50,297 bases of DNA from JALEFZ01 sp039817415 (GTDB taxonomy: Bacteria; Bacteroidota; Bacteroidia; J057). The stretch covers positions 1-50,297 of the forward strand of contig JBCBVV010000048.1 in NCBI GenBank assembly GCA_039817415.1. Reading direction: 5' to 3'. Below are positions 16,482 to 24,331 of this stretch, in pieces. The position numbers were made by a program, and so were the translations under genes. The stretch's first letter is position 1. The number at the start of each line of letters is the position of its first letter. The notes under the pieces are model-generated. The model had not been told where the DNA came from, did no database searches, and was given only the letters and a program-made list of their open reading frames with translations.

Positions 16482-19034
16482 TTAATCTTTCTTCTTCAGG
16501 ATGAATCCGCTTCTATGTCTCATCCCAATAACTTTTGGTTCAAAAAGACAAGTATTGGGATTGATTTTAAGTTGCATCCTTGCTTCCGTATTTCCAGGTC
16601 CTGGCCTTAAGGTTCCATCAGAATCCTGGTATTGCATGCGATAAAACAACGGATTAGAGTCTGTTGATGGCCTTACTATCCATTCGTAGTAATCTGGTCC
16701 TCTTACAATTTCAGGTGTCCAGAAATCATTACCTGTAGGATCTGCTACCAAGGCTTCATAATCTCCAACTATTTCCGAAATCGTCAACTGACTGAAAACA
16801 TTAGCTGGAATGGCATCTCTCCTTACAATTAAGCGATTTTCAAGAGGCCCTTCTGTAACCAACTTAAATCTTTTGTCCATGGCTTCGTGGAAATAATCAG
16901 CCTCATACCTTCCATCAAAATCTGATGGCCAATGCAAAGGTACCCGTGTGGTGTGATTTACCTCTTGCCAAATGTGGGATTCTGCCTCAAGGTTATCAGG
17001 ATCAGTAGGAATGCTTGAATTAGTTGCTCGAAGGTTCCTAAAGGTAGGGAAAGCATCAAATAGGTGATGATAAAATTCATGCTGGAACCACATAGCAGCA
17101 TAACATCTTCTTTCTATGTCAGTCAAAGGTCCACCTCCAAGATGAAGCTGCTTTTCTAGAAAAAACAAGTCATCACACCAGAGGACAGGTGCTCCCTCTT
17201 CACTCGTCGTTTTTCCACCAGTCAGAAAACTTAAGGTATTTACATTATCAGGTGTCGTAGCAGGTTCTTGACCAATTCCGGGTACGAAAGATGGATACAT
17301 GATGAACCACATATCCGCTTTATGCTTAAAGTCAGCCCCTTTTTTCGCCTCTAAGGCAGGCCAAATATTAGGGTAATTGTCATTCAATCCTGGAACAGGC
17401 TCTCCATAGGCCAGGTTAAACGTTTTGGTAGAGCCATCTCTTTGGGTTACAACATCCTGACGAACATTGATAGAATACTCCATGTTCTCTAGCTCAATGA
17501 CTTCAACCTCTACTTCTACCTTTCCACCGGTCGAGACATAAATGTATTGGTTGAACAAACGAAGGAGTTCGTGAATCAATTCATCATTATTGGCCCGTAG
17601 CCTTGGATCGATTGCCTTGGTGGTCTGGGGACCTGTACCACCTGTAAGCTGGGTCAATGTAGTCGGTAATTTTCCTGTTGATTTGCCAACCAAGACTACC
17701 TTAACCTTCATTTTTTGTGGGGTCGTACAGGGTGTATTTGAGCTTGTGGTATGAAACTTTACCACATCATCCAGCACACGAAGACTATTATAAGCAACAG
17801 GAGCCCCCACCCAGACCCCATTGAGGTTGGAAGAAACCTGCTCCCATTTCAAATCTCCTTTAGGATACTTCACCCAGAGTGGATCAAGGGTGGCTTTCGC
17901 AGCTGTATAATCGCCTGCCATGACCTCATCCTCGGCCTTAAGGAAGGTTTCAACTACCTCCATAAAGTCCGTTCTTGCGCTTACAGTAGGATATGCCTTT
18001 TTAAAGGTTGCAACCTGACTTGCTGTACTTTTCTCTACTTCTTTTCCATACACCTCAAATCTAAAATCAATGTTCTGGTCAAAGCCCCCTTCATAAAAGG
18101 CACTTCCCAAGGTAACATTGTCAGTAGCATGTGGCAGGGTATTGCCTCCTGTACAGGTCAAAAGAAAGGTGTAGGTATTGCCAGACACAAAGCTGAGATC
18201 CCCTTCTCCTCCTTCCAGATCAATGGTCATCCATTTCCCAAAATTTGGAGGATCAAATGAGATATTTTTTTGGGTATATCTCGGATTGTCAAAATTGATA
18301 GTTTCCTTGTCAAAAATCCTCAGCTCCCACTTTGTTCGAGAATTCCCTTGTGCCCAGAATTTAAACTGGGAAAAGGTATTCCCTTCCAAACAACGGCTGT
18401 CCGCCACAATACTTTGGCCAAAAACATCCTTGCTATAGAACTGACCTACGTATTTGTTGCCTCTTGGTCTTGGATTCTTGCATTGTTCTGGATCTGTATT
18501 GGCAAAAGGAATATCTCTAGGGGCAGGCTTCCCTCTTACGACATAACACAAATCTGTTCCTGCTTGAAAGCTGCCATTAAAATAGGCTTTCCCTTGGGCG
18601 GTAGACGTCGCGGTCGTTTGAGGCATCATCTGTCCACCGGTACACGTAAACAAGAACAAGTACTCATCTCCATCTATAAAAGAAACATCACCCTCAATTT
18701 CGGCATAGACTCTCCTCCCACGATAGGTAGGATCAAAATTCACATTTTGTTGGTGGATAAGGTTTGATTTTACTCCATTAACAACCTTAAAAATTTCCAT
18801 TTTGAAACTGGACTGAGAGTTACCTTGAGCAGTAAAAGAAAACAAACCAAACTTCCCTCCTCCTAGGCAGTTTGCATCGGCCACGATAGATTGACCAAAT
18901 GTTTTTCCTTGGTTCATGTTTCCGATTTCTAAGCTTTTGGGCTTATCAGGGTTCTTACATTGTGAAAAAGCCTGAGGAGTAATGAATAGGTAGAGCGAAA
19001 GCAGACATGCTGCTTTCCAAAGCAATTGTTGCAT
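16482..19034 (-). CDS. Large secreted protein with HExxH motif, putative metalloprotease
   Basis: An 850-residue secreted protein. The start at 19034 gives a clean signal peptide (MQQLLWKAACLLSLYLF, ending AFSQ); an ATG 42 bp upstream is less likely. The N-terminal third has two repeats of about 160 residues, each opening CKNP and sharing FGQSIVAD-x-x-CL and AQGNS. The C-terminal half has HEFYHH at residues 652-657, which fits the zinc-binding HExxH pattern. Glutamates at 683 and 685, or His687, could be a third ligand, as in gluzincin-type proteases. No T9SS signal is visible; the C-terminus is FILKKKD. I do not recognise a named family. Protease activity is inference; the repeats may bind carbohydrate or a surface. 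Confidence 0.75.
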   Translation of the reverse strand: MQQLLWKAACLLSLYLFITPQAFSQCKNPDKPKSLEIGNMNQGKTFGQSIVADANCLGGGKFGLFSFTAQGNSQSSFKMEIFKVVNGVKSNLIHQQNVNFDPTYRGRRVYAEIEGDVSFIDGDEYLFLFTCTGGQMMPQTTATSTAQGKAYFNGSFQAGTDLCYVVRGKPAPRDIPFANTDPEQCKNPRPRGNKYVGQFYSKDVFGQSIVADSRCLEGNTFSQFKFWAQGNSRTKWELRIFDKETINFDNPRYTQKNISFDPPNFGKWMTIDLEGGEGDLSFVSGNTYTFLLTCTGGNTLPHATDNVTLGSAFYEGGFDQNIDFRFEVYGKEVEKSTASQVATFKKAYPTVSARTDFMEVVETFLKAEDEVMAGDYTAAKATLDPLWVKYPKGDLKWEQVSSNLNGVWVGAPVAYNSLRVLDDVVKFHTTSSNTPCTTPQKMKVKVVLVGKSTGKLPTTLTQLTGGTGPQTTKAIDPRLRANNDELIHELLRLFNQYIYVSTGGKVEVEVEVIELENMEYSINVRQDVVTQRDGSTKTFNLAYGEPVPGLNDNYPNIWPALEAKKGADFKHKADMWFIMYPSFVPGIGQEPATTPDNVNTLSFLTGGKTTSEEGAPVLWCDDLFFLEKQLHLGGGPLTDIERRCYAAMWFQHEFYHHLFDAFPTFRNLRATNSSIPTDPDNLEAESHIWQEVNHTTRVPLHWPSDFDGRYEADYFHEAMDKRFKLVTEGPLENRLIVRRDAIPANVFSQLTISEIVGDYEALVADPTGNDFWTPEIVRGPDYYEWIVRPSTDSNPLFYRMQYQDSDGTLRPGPGNTEARMQLKINPNTCLFEPKVIGMRHRSGFILKKKD

Positions 19035-19419
19035 AATTAGGGGGTTAAGATTGAAAAATATGATACAAAAGGGCACAAGTAGCCCATAAAGGATCTAATA
19101 ATCAGATATTTACAATTAGGGATATACGATAAGGGACATACTGAGAAAACATAAGGTCTCAGTAAAAGGATGGACAGTTATTTCGAATATAAGAAATGAA
19201 TTACAACACGTACAAAAAAATTTAAAATAAATTTATTATTTTATTTATCGTAATATTTTAGGCTTTTTTCCATTTCTTCATGTTAAAGGCTTAAGCAAAC
19301 ATTCATCAGGCTGTTGAGGCAAGAAAGCGCCAATAAAAAAAATATCCATAACACAGTTAAATTTTGCTCGTAAGAAGAGACTGAATTAGTGTATACCCAC
19401 CTTTTAACCACAACCACAT
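19035..19419. other. AT-rich divergent intergenic region
   Basis: A 385-bp stretch between divergent genes. It is very AT-rich near 19200-19260. A near-consensus -7 element, AAATTTTG at 19359-19366 (one mismatch to TAnnTTTG), lies 53 bp before the VWA gene. I see no small gene or clear hairpin. Confidence 0.45.
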
Positions 19420-20754
19420 ATGAGCAACTCAATCCATATCACCACAGGCCTCGACCATAATTCCATTCTGAAAGGCAAACAAGAAGGACACATTTACCTT
19501 TTTGTTGAAGTCGAAGGCAGCAAAGTAACAACCACTACAGAACGCCTCCCCCTTAACTTAGGCCTCGTCATTGACCGAAGCGGTTCGATGAGTGGAAAGA
19601 AAATCGAATACGCCCGTGAAGCAGTAAAATTCATCATTCAAAACCTGGCTTCAACAGACAAAGTATCTCTTGTCCAATACGACGACAAAATTGATGTCCT
19701 TCATCCCTCCGGCTCTTTGACCAACAAACAGAAAATGAATGATTTGGTGGATCAAATTACTGCACGAGGGTCTACTAACTTAAGTGGGGGAATGATGGAA
19801 GGCTTTCATCAAGTAGGAACAAGTTTTCAGCAAGAAGGGATGGTCAATCGAGTTTTCCTATTGTCCGACGGCTTGGCCAATCAAGGAATTCGCGATCCCA
19901 AAGCCATTGTTGACCTTGCCCATAAAAAATCTCAAGATTCCTCCATCAGTCTATCCAGCTTTGGTATTGGAGCAGATTTCAATGAAAAGTTGATGATTGA
20001 CCTCGCAGAACACGCAGGAGGCAACCAATACTTTATAGGATTGCCCGAAGACATTCCCAATATTTTTGCGGAAGAGCTAAAAGGATTGTTGGCGGTTGTA
20101 GCCCAAAATACGGGCCTCTCTATTGCGTATCCAACTGAATATCTGAGCTTTGAAAAGGGATTTGGCTTCCTAGTAGACAGAAAAGGAAGTGGGCTCGAAG
20201 CAAATTTGAGAGATATCTTTTCGGAAGACAAAAAGGCTTTTCTGCTAAAATTCAACGTCAACAAAGCCATTGATCAAGAGCTTACCTTCAAGCTCCATGT
20301 GAGCTATGATGATGTCTTGACGGAGATGAAAAGAATCGAAGGCAGCATTCCCCTAACGCTCAACCTAACAGAAGACATTGAAGTCGCCAAAGGATCATCA
20401 AATGGCAAGATCATGGAACAAGTCGCCCTGTTTGAGTCCAACAGCCAACACCAAGCTCTTCTTGACTTGTTATCAAAAAGACGTTTTGATGAAGTTAGGG
20501 TAGGCGCACAAAGCCTTATTGCCTTCCTGGAAAACCAATTGCTTCATTTTCCAGAATCCGATGAGTTAGCAGAGCAGTTGAAGGCTACTCGTGAACTTTT
20601 CAACGAACTGGATAGCTACATTGCCAAGTCTGAGAAGGCGCGCTCTATGTCCAGAAAACATTATAGCTCCAAGTCTTCTTACCTACGCTACAAGAAATCC
20701 GCCTACATTCAGATGCGAGATGAAATGCGGGGAAAAGAAGATAATGCAAGCTAA
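19420..20754 (+). CDS. von Willebrand factor A domain protein
   Basis: A 444-residue protein with an N-terminal VWA domain. The MIDAS metal-binding motif is complete: DRSGS at residues 52-56, the threonine in ARGSTNLSGG and the aspartate in LLSDGLAN. There is no signal peptide and no membrane segment, so it is probably cytoplasmic. The middle is a beta-rich segment like those following VWA domains in bacterial stress- or chaperone-linked proteins. The C-terminal ~90 residues are helical and charged, with Ser/Lys/Tyr-rich stretches. No MoxR-type ATPase gene is nearby, unlike many VWA pairs, so the partner is unknown. It ends at the hairpin at 20777-20813. Confidence 0.85.
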   Translation: MSNSIHITTGLDHNSILKGKQEGHIYLFVEVEGSKVTTTTERLPLNLGLVIDRSGSMSGKKIEYAREAVKFIIQNLASTDKVSLVQYDDKIDVLHPSGSLTNKQKMNDLVDQITARGSTNLSGGMMEGFHQVGTSFQQEGMVNRVFLLSDGLANQGIRDPKAIVDLAHKKSQDSSISLSSFGIGADFNEKLMIDLAEHAGGNQYFIGLPEDIPNIFAEELKGLLAVVAQNTGLSIAYPTEYLSFEKGFGFLVDRKGSGLEANLRDIFSEDKKAFLLKFNVNKAIDQELTFKLHVSYDDVLTEMKRIEGSIPLTLNLTEDIEVAKGSSNGKIMEQVALFESNSQHQALLDLLSKRRFDEVRVGAQSLIAFLENQLLHFPESDELAEQLKATRELFNELDSYIAKSEKARSMSRKHYSSKSSYLRYKKSAYIQMRDEMRGKEDNAS

Positions 20755-20762
20755 GAAAGACT

Positions 20763-20815
20763 ATTCATAAAAAGTGAAGGCAGGTGTGAGCATATAGCTC
20801 TGCCTGCCTTTTTAC
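20763..20815. terminator. Terminator hairpin, copy R1 of a repeated intergenic element
   Basis: AAGGCAGG (20777-20784) pairs with CCTGCCTT (20803-20810), with an inner GAGC/GCTC stem, then a T-run. It lies between convergent genes ending at 20754 and 20827. The 53-bp block 20763-20815 recurs at 22755-22807 with about 7 mismatches. Confidence 0.8.
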
Positions 20816-20826
20816 CCTAAGCTAAT

Positions 20827-22182
20827 CTATTGTACTTTGAGTTTCAATGGGATATTCAAGTTCTGTCCTTCTAGTCTCAGATAATAAATTCCATCGGGAA
20901 GGTCTCCTACTGAAACACTAATCTTATTTCTTCCGGAGAGTAGGTCGTATTTGCTGTTACTAATCAATTTACCTGCTCCATCAAACATGAGAAGGTTCAT
21001 CTTTTGATCTTGCGGAACTTCAAAATCGATATAGGCCATGTCATAAGTTGGATTAGGATACAACCTTACCTCTACGAGAGGATCGAAATAGACTGACTTA
21101 ATCTCAGAGAAATCGTATCCCCCATCAAAATCTACCTGGCGAAGACGGTAGTAATTCTCTCCACTTAAGGGACTACTGTCAATAAATTCATAGGTAGAGA
21201 CATTTGTCGAATTGCCTGCTCCATCTACAAATCCTACTGCTTCCCAATCATCTTGGTTGACGTCTAGTGTCCGTTCAACCATGAATCCACGGTTATTTTG
21301 TTCAGAACCGGTTGCCCAACTAAGAAGGGAAGCTCTTCCAGAAATAGCTTCTGCCGTAAAATCAAGCCATTCTACTGGAAAAGTGGCTAGGGTCGCTGCA
21401 GTCAATCTCGCTAGCGAACTAAGGCCGCTAAACTGAATGGTGTTATTGGTGGTATTGATGGTGTTTACCCCTAGAAGGCTCCAGGTACTCCCTGAATTAG
21501 TACTGGTAAATAATTGTAAATCTGTTTCAGATTGTCCATTAAGTTCTGCATCGAAATAATTAAATACGACAGTTGCATTGAGATTGGAATTGTTAACCGG
21601 CGTAACTTCATAGTATCGGTTAATACCTACCCCACCAGGAAGATTCTGCGCATCATGGGAACGTACAATATCTGTCTCCCCAAGCGGAATGGTAGAAGAA
21701 ATTGCTAGACCTAAATTTCCACTATCGGCATTAGAAATCGCGTTTAAGAAATCCACCTTCCGAATAATTTGGCCATTAGGCACTGAGCTAAATGCTCGAT
21801 TGTTTTCTGTCTCACCCAGTAGTTTCCCAGTTTCGTCCAAGTCCAGCAGTTTTCCCCCTAGGTCTAGTCCTCCGCTGGTAAATTCTACCTGGGAGTTTAC
21901 TCGTAGGGAATCATTCAAAACAAGACTGGCCCCTGTTTTATCAATTCTCAAATTGTGCAGGCTCAAATTTTGAGAAGTAATCGTATCATTTGTCGTCCCT
22001 CTAAAAACGAGGGTAGACTGAGCCGAAGTAAAATTACCATCTTGAATCAGGTTCATATCGTTGATCACGATATAGGGATTTCCTGTTACCCTGACTTCCG
22101 TTCCATTTAGGATATTTACTTGTGAAAAGGTAGGTATAGAAACAATAGTCCAACATACCATTAGAAGTAGGAGCTTTTTCAT
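20827..22182 (-). CDS. Secreted surface protein with T9SS type A sorting signal
   Basis: A 451-residue secreted protein. The ATG at 22182 begins directly with a signal peptide (MKKLLLLMVCWTIVSIP, ending TFSQ), so the in-frame start 39 bp upstream is unlikely. The first ~150 residues carry beta-strand repeats of the kind seen in Bacteroidota surface proteins. A typical VEWLDFTAE linker appears near residue 270, followed by a fibronectin-like segment. The C-terminus is a T9SS type A signal starting VRLYPNPTYD and ending LPDGIYYLRLEG plus a final strand. It should be exported by the T9SS. Function unknown. Confidence 0.88.
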   Translation of the reverse strand: MKKLLLLMVCWTIVSIPTFSQVNILNGTEVRVTGNPYIVINDMNLIQDGNFTSAQSTLVFRGTTNDTITSQNLSLHNLRIDKTGASLVLNDSLRVNSQVEFTSGGLDLGGKLLDLDETGKLLGETENNRAFSSVPNGQIIRKVDFLNAISNADSGNLGLAISSTIPLGETDIVRSHDAQNLPGGVGINRYYEVTPVNNSNLNATVVFNYFDAELNGQSETDLQLFTSTNSGSTWSLLGVNTINTTNNTIQFSGLSSLARLTAATLATFPVEWLDFTAEAISGRASLLSWATGSEQNNRGFMVERTLDVNQDDWEAVGFVDGAGNSTNVSTYEFIDSSPLSGENYYRLRQVDFDGGYDFSEIKSVYFDPLVEVRLYPNPTYDMAYIDFEVPQDQKMNLLMFDGAGKLISNSKYDLLSGRNKISVSVGDLPDGIYYLRLEGQNLNIPLKLKVQ

Positions 22183-22285
22183 TTGTTTTAGCTTAAGGGT
22201 GTTGAAAAAGTTAAGTTCCAATTAGATTGATAGCTGCCTTGAATCAGCAACAATCCAAAGATCAGAAATGAACATCCAAAGGCAT

Positions 22286-22320
22286 TGGACTATTGTTCCT
22301 AATGAATGGACTATTGTTCC
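22286..22320. repeat. Tandem 14-bp direct repeat
   Basis: TGGACTATTGTTCC occurs at 22286-22299 and again at 22307-22320, 21 bp apart, which is two helical turns. It is 104-138 bp upstream of the T9SS cargo gene start at 22182. It could be a pair of regulator sites or a simple duplication. Confidence 0.7.
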
Positions 22321-22560
22321 AAAACGTGTTTTGAAGTAGTATATGGAGGTTTAGAGCGTAAAAGATGGCTTCAACCGCATGATGTCATCCTTTTCCGTTC
22401 AATAAGGGCTGGGTCGTATCAAAGTCGCTTTGAGAACGTAGTATCCTCTGGTATTCTTCGAGCAGAGATCCCCTATCTTAGATTCCCAGGCTTAGCTATT
22501 TTTCATGATGAATCTTTAGCTGCTTATGAAACTTATGAGAATGTATTAGCTCAGTTCTAA
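22306..22560 (+). CDS. Doubtful small hypothetical protein
   Basis: An 84-codon open frame encoding a protein of ordinary composition (for example ILRAEIPYLRFPGL and AAYETYENVLAQF near the end). I recognise no family. It starts inside the second 14-bp direct repeat, has no visible ribosome-binding or promoter sequence, and lies in a region of displaced fragments. It could be a small gene, a remnant of a larger one, or chance. Confidence 0.3.
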   Translation: MDYCSKTCFEVVYGGLERKRWLQPHDVILFRSIRAGSYQSRFENVVSSGILRAEIPYLRFPGLAIFHDESLAAYETYENVLAQF

Positions 22561-22680
22561 TGGGATTGAGCATGAGTAGCTAAACTATTTTAGTTTTAGA
22601 GATTCAGAATACACTCTACACATTTCCATTAGCAAGGGTAGCGATACTAGGGTAAATTCATTACCCCATATTACCTCTTC

Positions 22681-22746
22681 CAAAAAATTCGATGTGTCGA
22701 ATTTTAACCTACTTTCCTCTTTAAATTTTTACCAGGATAAGGGAAA
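22681..22746 (+). pseudogene. Displaced 66-bp fragment of the GH3 family gene
   Basis: 63 of 66 bases match 24454-24519 inside the GH3 gene, in the same orientation. Translation of the fragment keeps the GH3 reading frame (KKFDVSNFNLLSSLNF against KKFDVSNYNLLSSLNF) and runs into a stop about 18 bp later. Flanking sequence is unrelated on the left. It is a relic of duplication or of a lost second GH3-like gene. Confidence 0.85.
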
Positions 22747-22754
22747 TAGAGATA

Positions 22755-22807
22755 ATTCATAAAAGATGAAGACAGGTGTGAGTCTATAGCTCTGCCTACC
22801 TTTTTAT
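22755..22807. repeat. Second, degenerate copy (R2) of the intergenic hairpin element
   Basis: About 46 of 53 bases match 20763-20815. The outer stem has mismatches (GACAGG opposite CCTACC), so it is weaker than R1. It touches the stop codon of the minus-strand TetR gene and may still act as its terminator. Confidence 0.75.
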
Positions 22808-23415
22808 CATCTATTATTAGAGGCCTTCCCAGCAGTAGTCAAATAAGGATAGAACATACTCATCAGAAGGGAGGCATATTTCCTTACCAATTCCTTCTCT
22901 GGAAGCTTATCATAGATGCCAGCAGACGAAATCCAGAAGTCGCTGAATATCCTGATTCTTACAATTAACTCGTCATACTCACCCTTATACTCTTCTTTTC
23001 GCATCAAACCATGATCAACTGATGCGAGAATTAACTCTTTGTACATATGGGCTCGCACTTTTTCTACCTCCAGAAAAGTCTGGTGCAGGCTTTCATTCTC
23101 CTGCATAATTCGATATAGATCAATCATGAAAAATCTATAGTCATATAAAATGGAAAAGCCTCTCTCCGTTGAATCTTTCAATGAAAGCAAGTTTATGTCT
23201 TCTCCCTTTACCTGTTGATTTTCTTCAAGTGCTGCTTGCAATATCCGCTGGTGAAGTCCCTCCAGAATTAAAGATTTGGAAGGAAAATGATAACGCAAAT
23301 TCCCATGACTAATTCCCATGTGAGAAGCAATTCCTCTAAGGGAGACTTCCCCTACCCCATGTAGGTTGAAAAGCTCATGGGCAGCATCTAGAATTTTTTC
23401 TTTGGTATTTTTCAT
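22807..23415 (-). CDS. TetR/AcrR family transcriptional regulator
   Basis: A 202-residue one-component repressor. Residues 3-50 are the helix-turn-helix domain (KEKILDAAHELFNLHGVGEVS, with the recognition part GISHGNLRYHF-PSKS). The C-terminal ligand domain is helical and of the type found in Bacteroidota regulators that carry a TetR-like C-terminus. It is divergent from the methyltransferase-like gene at 23489, and the 73-bp region between them contains two palindromes that fit TetR operators, so it probably represses both itself and its neighbour. The ligand is unknown. Confidence 0.9.
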   Translation of the reverse strand: MKNTKEKILDAAHELFNLHGVGEVSLRGIASHMGISHGNLRYHFPSKSLILEGLHQRILQAALEENQQVKGEDINLLSLKDSTERGFSILYDYRFFMIDLYRIMQENESLHQTFLEVEKVRAHMYKELILASVDHGLMRKEEYKGEYDELIVRIRIFSDFWISSAGIYDKLPEKELVRKYASLLMSMFYPYLTTAGKASNNR

Positions 23416-23418
23416 GCT

Positions 23419-23460
23419 TTAGTCCACTCGGACTAATTAATTTAGTACATTTGGACTAAA
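23419..23460. promoter_or_regulatory. Two tandem palindromes, probable TetR operators
   Basis: Site 1 is TTAGTCC-ACTC-GGACTAA (23419-23436), a perfect 7-bp inverted repeat. Site 2 is TTTAGTAC-ATTT-GGACTAAA (23441-23460), an 8-bp repeat with one mismatch. Their centres are 23 bp apart and they start 3 bp upstream of the TetR start codon. The shared half-site GGACTAA makes one regulator binding both likely. Confidence 0.75.
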
Positions 23461-23488
23461 ATACTGTTTTCAATCAAATAGAAGCCAA

Positions 23489-24181
23489 ATGAAACGAAAA
23501 AATGTTCCTCAAATCAGCAATCAGCCATGGTTTCCTTCCTTTCTAAGGCAAAATATTCATGAGTTCATGACTTGGTTCGTCGATACAATCGGAGCTGCGA
23601 TCCCCTTTCTTCCTGTCATTGAGGAGGGACTTCAACATGAGGATAGAATCGTAGTCCTAGATGCTCAAATGGGTGCTGGCTTTGAAAGCCTCCAACCGCA
23701 TATAGATCCCCAAATAGAGATTTCCTACGATCGTCTCTTTGATCCCAAGATCGAGCAGAATGGACTATATGTGTCGGTTAATGCTTTTCACCAACTCAAG
23801 GTAGAAGAAGCAAGGCAATTGCTTCAGAAAGTGATGGACCATCATCAACCCATCGCTATTGTGGAAGGCAACAATGACAGTCTTTGGCAAGTCGTAGGTA
23901 TGACAATATTTGTTCCTTTGACTGTTATCCTCACTGCTCCACTTGTCAAGCCATTCCGTTGGAGCAGGCTATTGTTTACCTATCTTATACCGATTCTCCC
24001 TTTGGTAACTTTCCTAGATGGATTTTTAGCCCTGTTCAAGCTATATGCGCCAGTAGACTTAGATGAATTGACCGCCTCCCTTTCTCCAAAAGACAACACA
24101 ACATACAATTGGCGCAGTGGAAAAATGGACAATGGCCGTGGTGGAAAGATCATGTACTTAATTGGATATGTAGGGGAATAA
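23489..24181 (+). CDS. Degenerate class I SAM-methyltransferase-like membrane protein
   Basis: A 230-residue protein resembling a group of methyltransferase-fold proteins with a membrane-attached C-terminus. The opening WFPSFLRQNIHEFMTWFVDT and the NAFHQLKVEEARQLLQ plus PIAIVE segments match that group as I know it. The SAM-binding motif I region reads VLDAQMGAGFESL rather than a clean D-x-G-x-G, so catalysis is uncertain. Residues about 130-185 contain two hydrophobic helices (FVPLTVILTAPLV and LLFTYLIPILPLV). It is divergent from the TetR gene and probably controlled by it. It lies about 150 bp before the GH3 gene on the same strand. Confidence 0.65.
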   Translation: MKRKNVPQISNQPWFPSFLRQNIHEFMTWFVDTIGAAIPFLPVIEEGLQHEDRIVVLDAQMGAGFESLQPHIDPQIEISYDRLFDPKIEQNGLYVSVNAFHQLKVEEARQLLQKVMDHHQPIAIVEGNNDSLWQVVGMTIFVPLTVILTAPLVKPFRWSRLLFTYLIPILPLVTFLDGFLALFKLYAPVDLDELTASLSPKDNTTYNWRSGKMDNGRGGKIMYLIGYVGE

Positions 24182-24331
24182 GTCAGACTTGACACATGCG
24201 AGCTAGAAATAGAAATCAGTTGTATCCCTGTGCTTTCCTCAGGCAAATTGCTGATCTACATAATGTTAAAATGGCATATAGATTTCTTATATTTCAGCAC
24301 CGTTGTACTACTTTTCCAAGGCTTCTTGTAT

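Larger units (their letters stand above)
22183..22806. other. Patchwork intergenic region with displaced gene and repeat fragments
   Basis: A 624-bp region between two minus-strand genes. From left to right it holds two 14-bp direct repeats (22286-22299 and 22307-22320), a doubtful 84-codon ORF (22306-22560), a 66-bp fragment of the GH3 gene (22681-22746), and a second copy of the 20763-20815 hairpin element (22755-22807). The mix suggests a rearranged or decaying segment. Confidence 0.7.
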
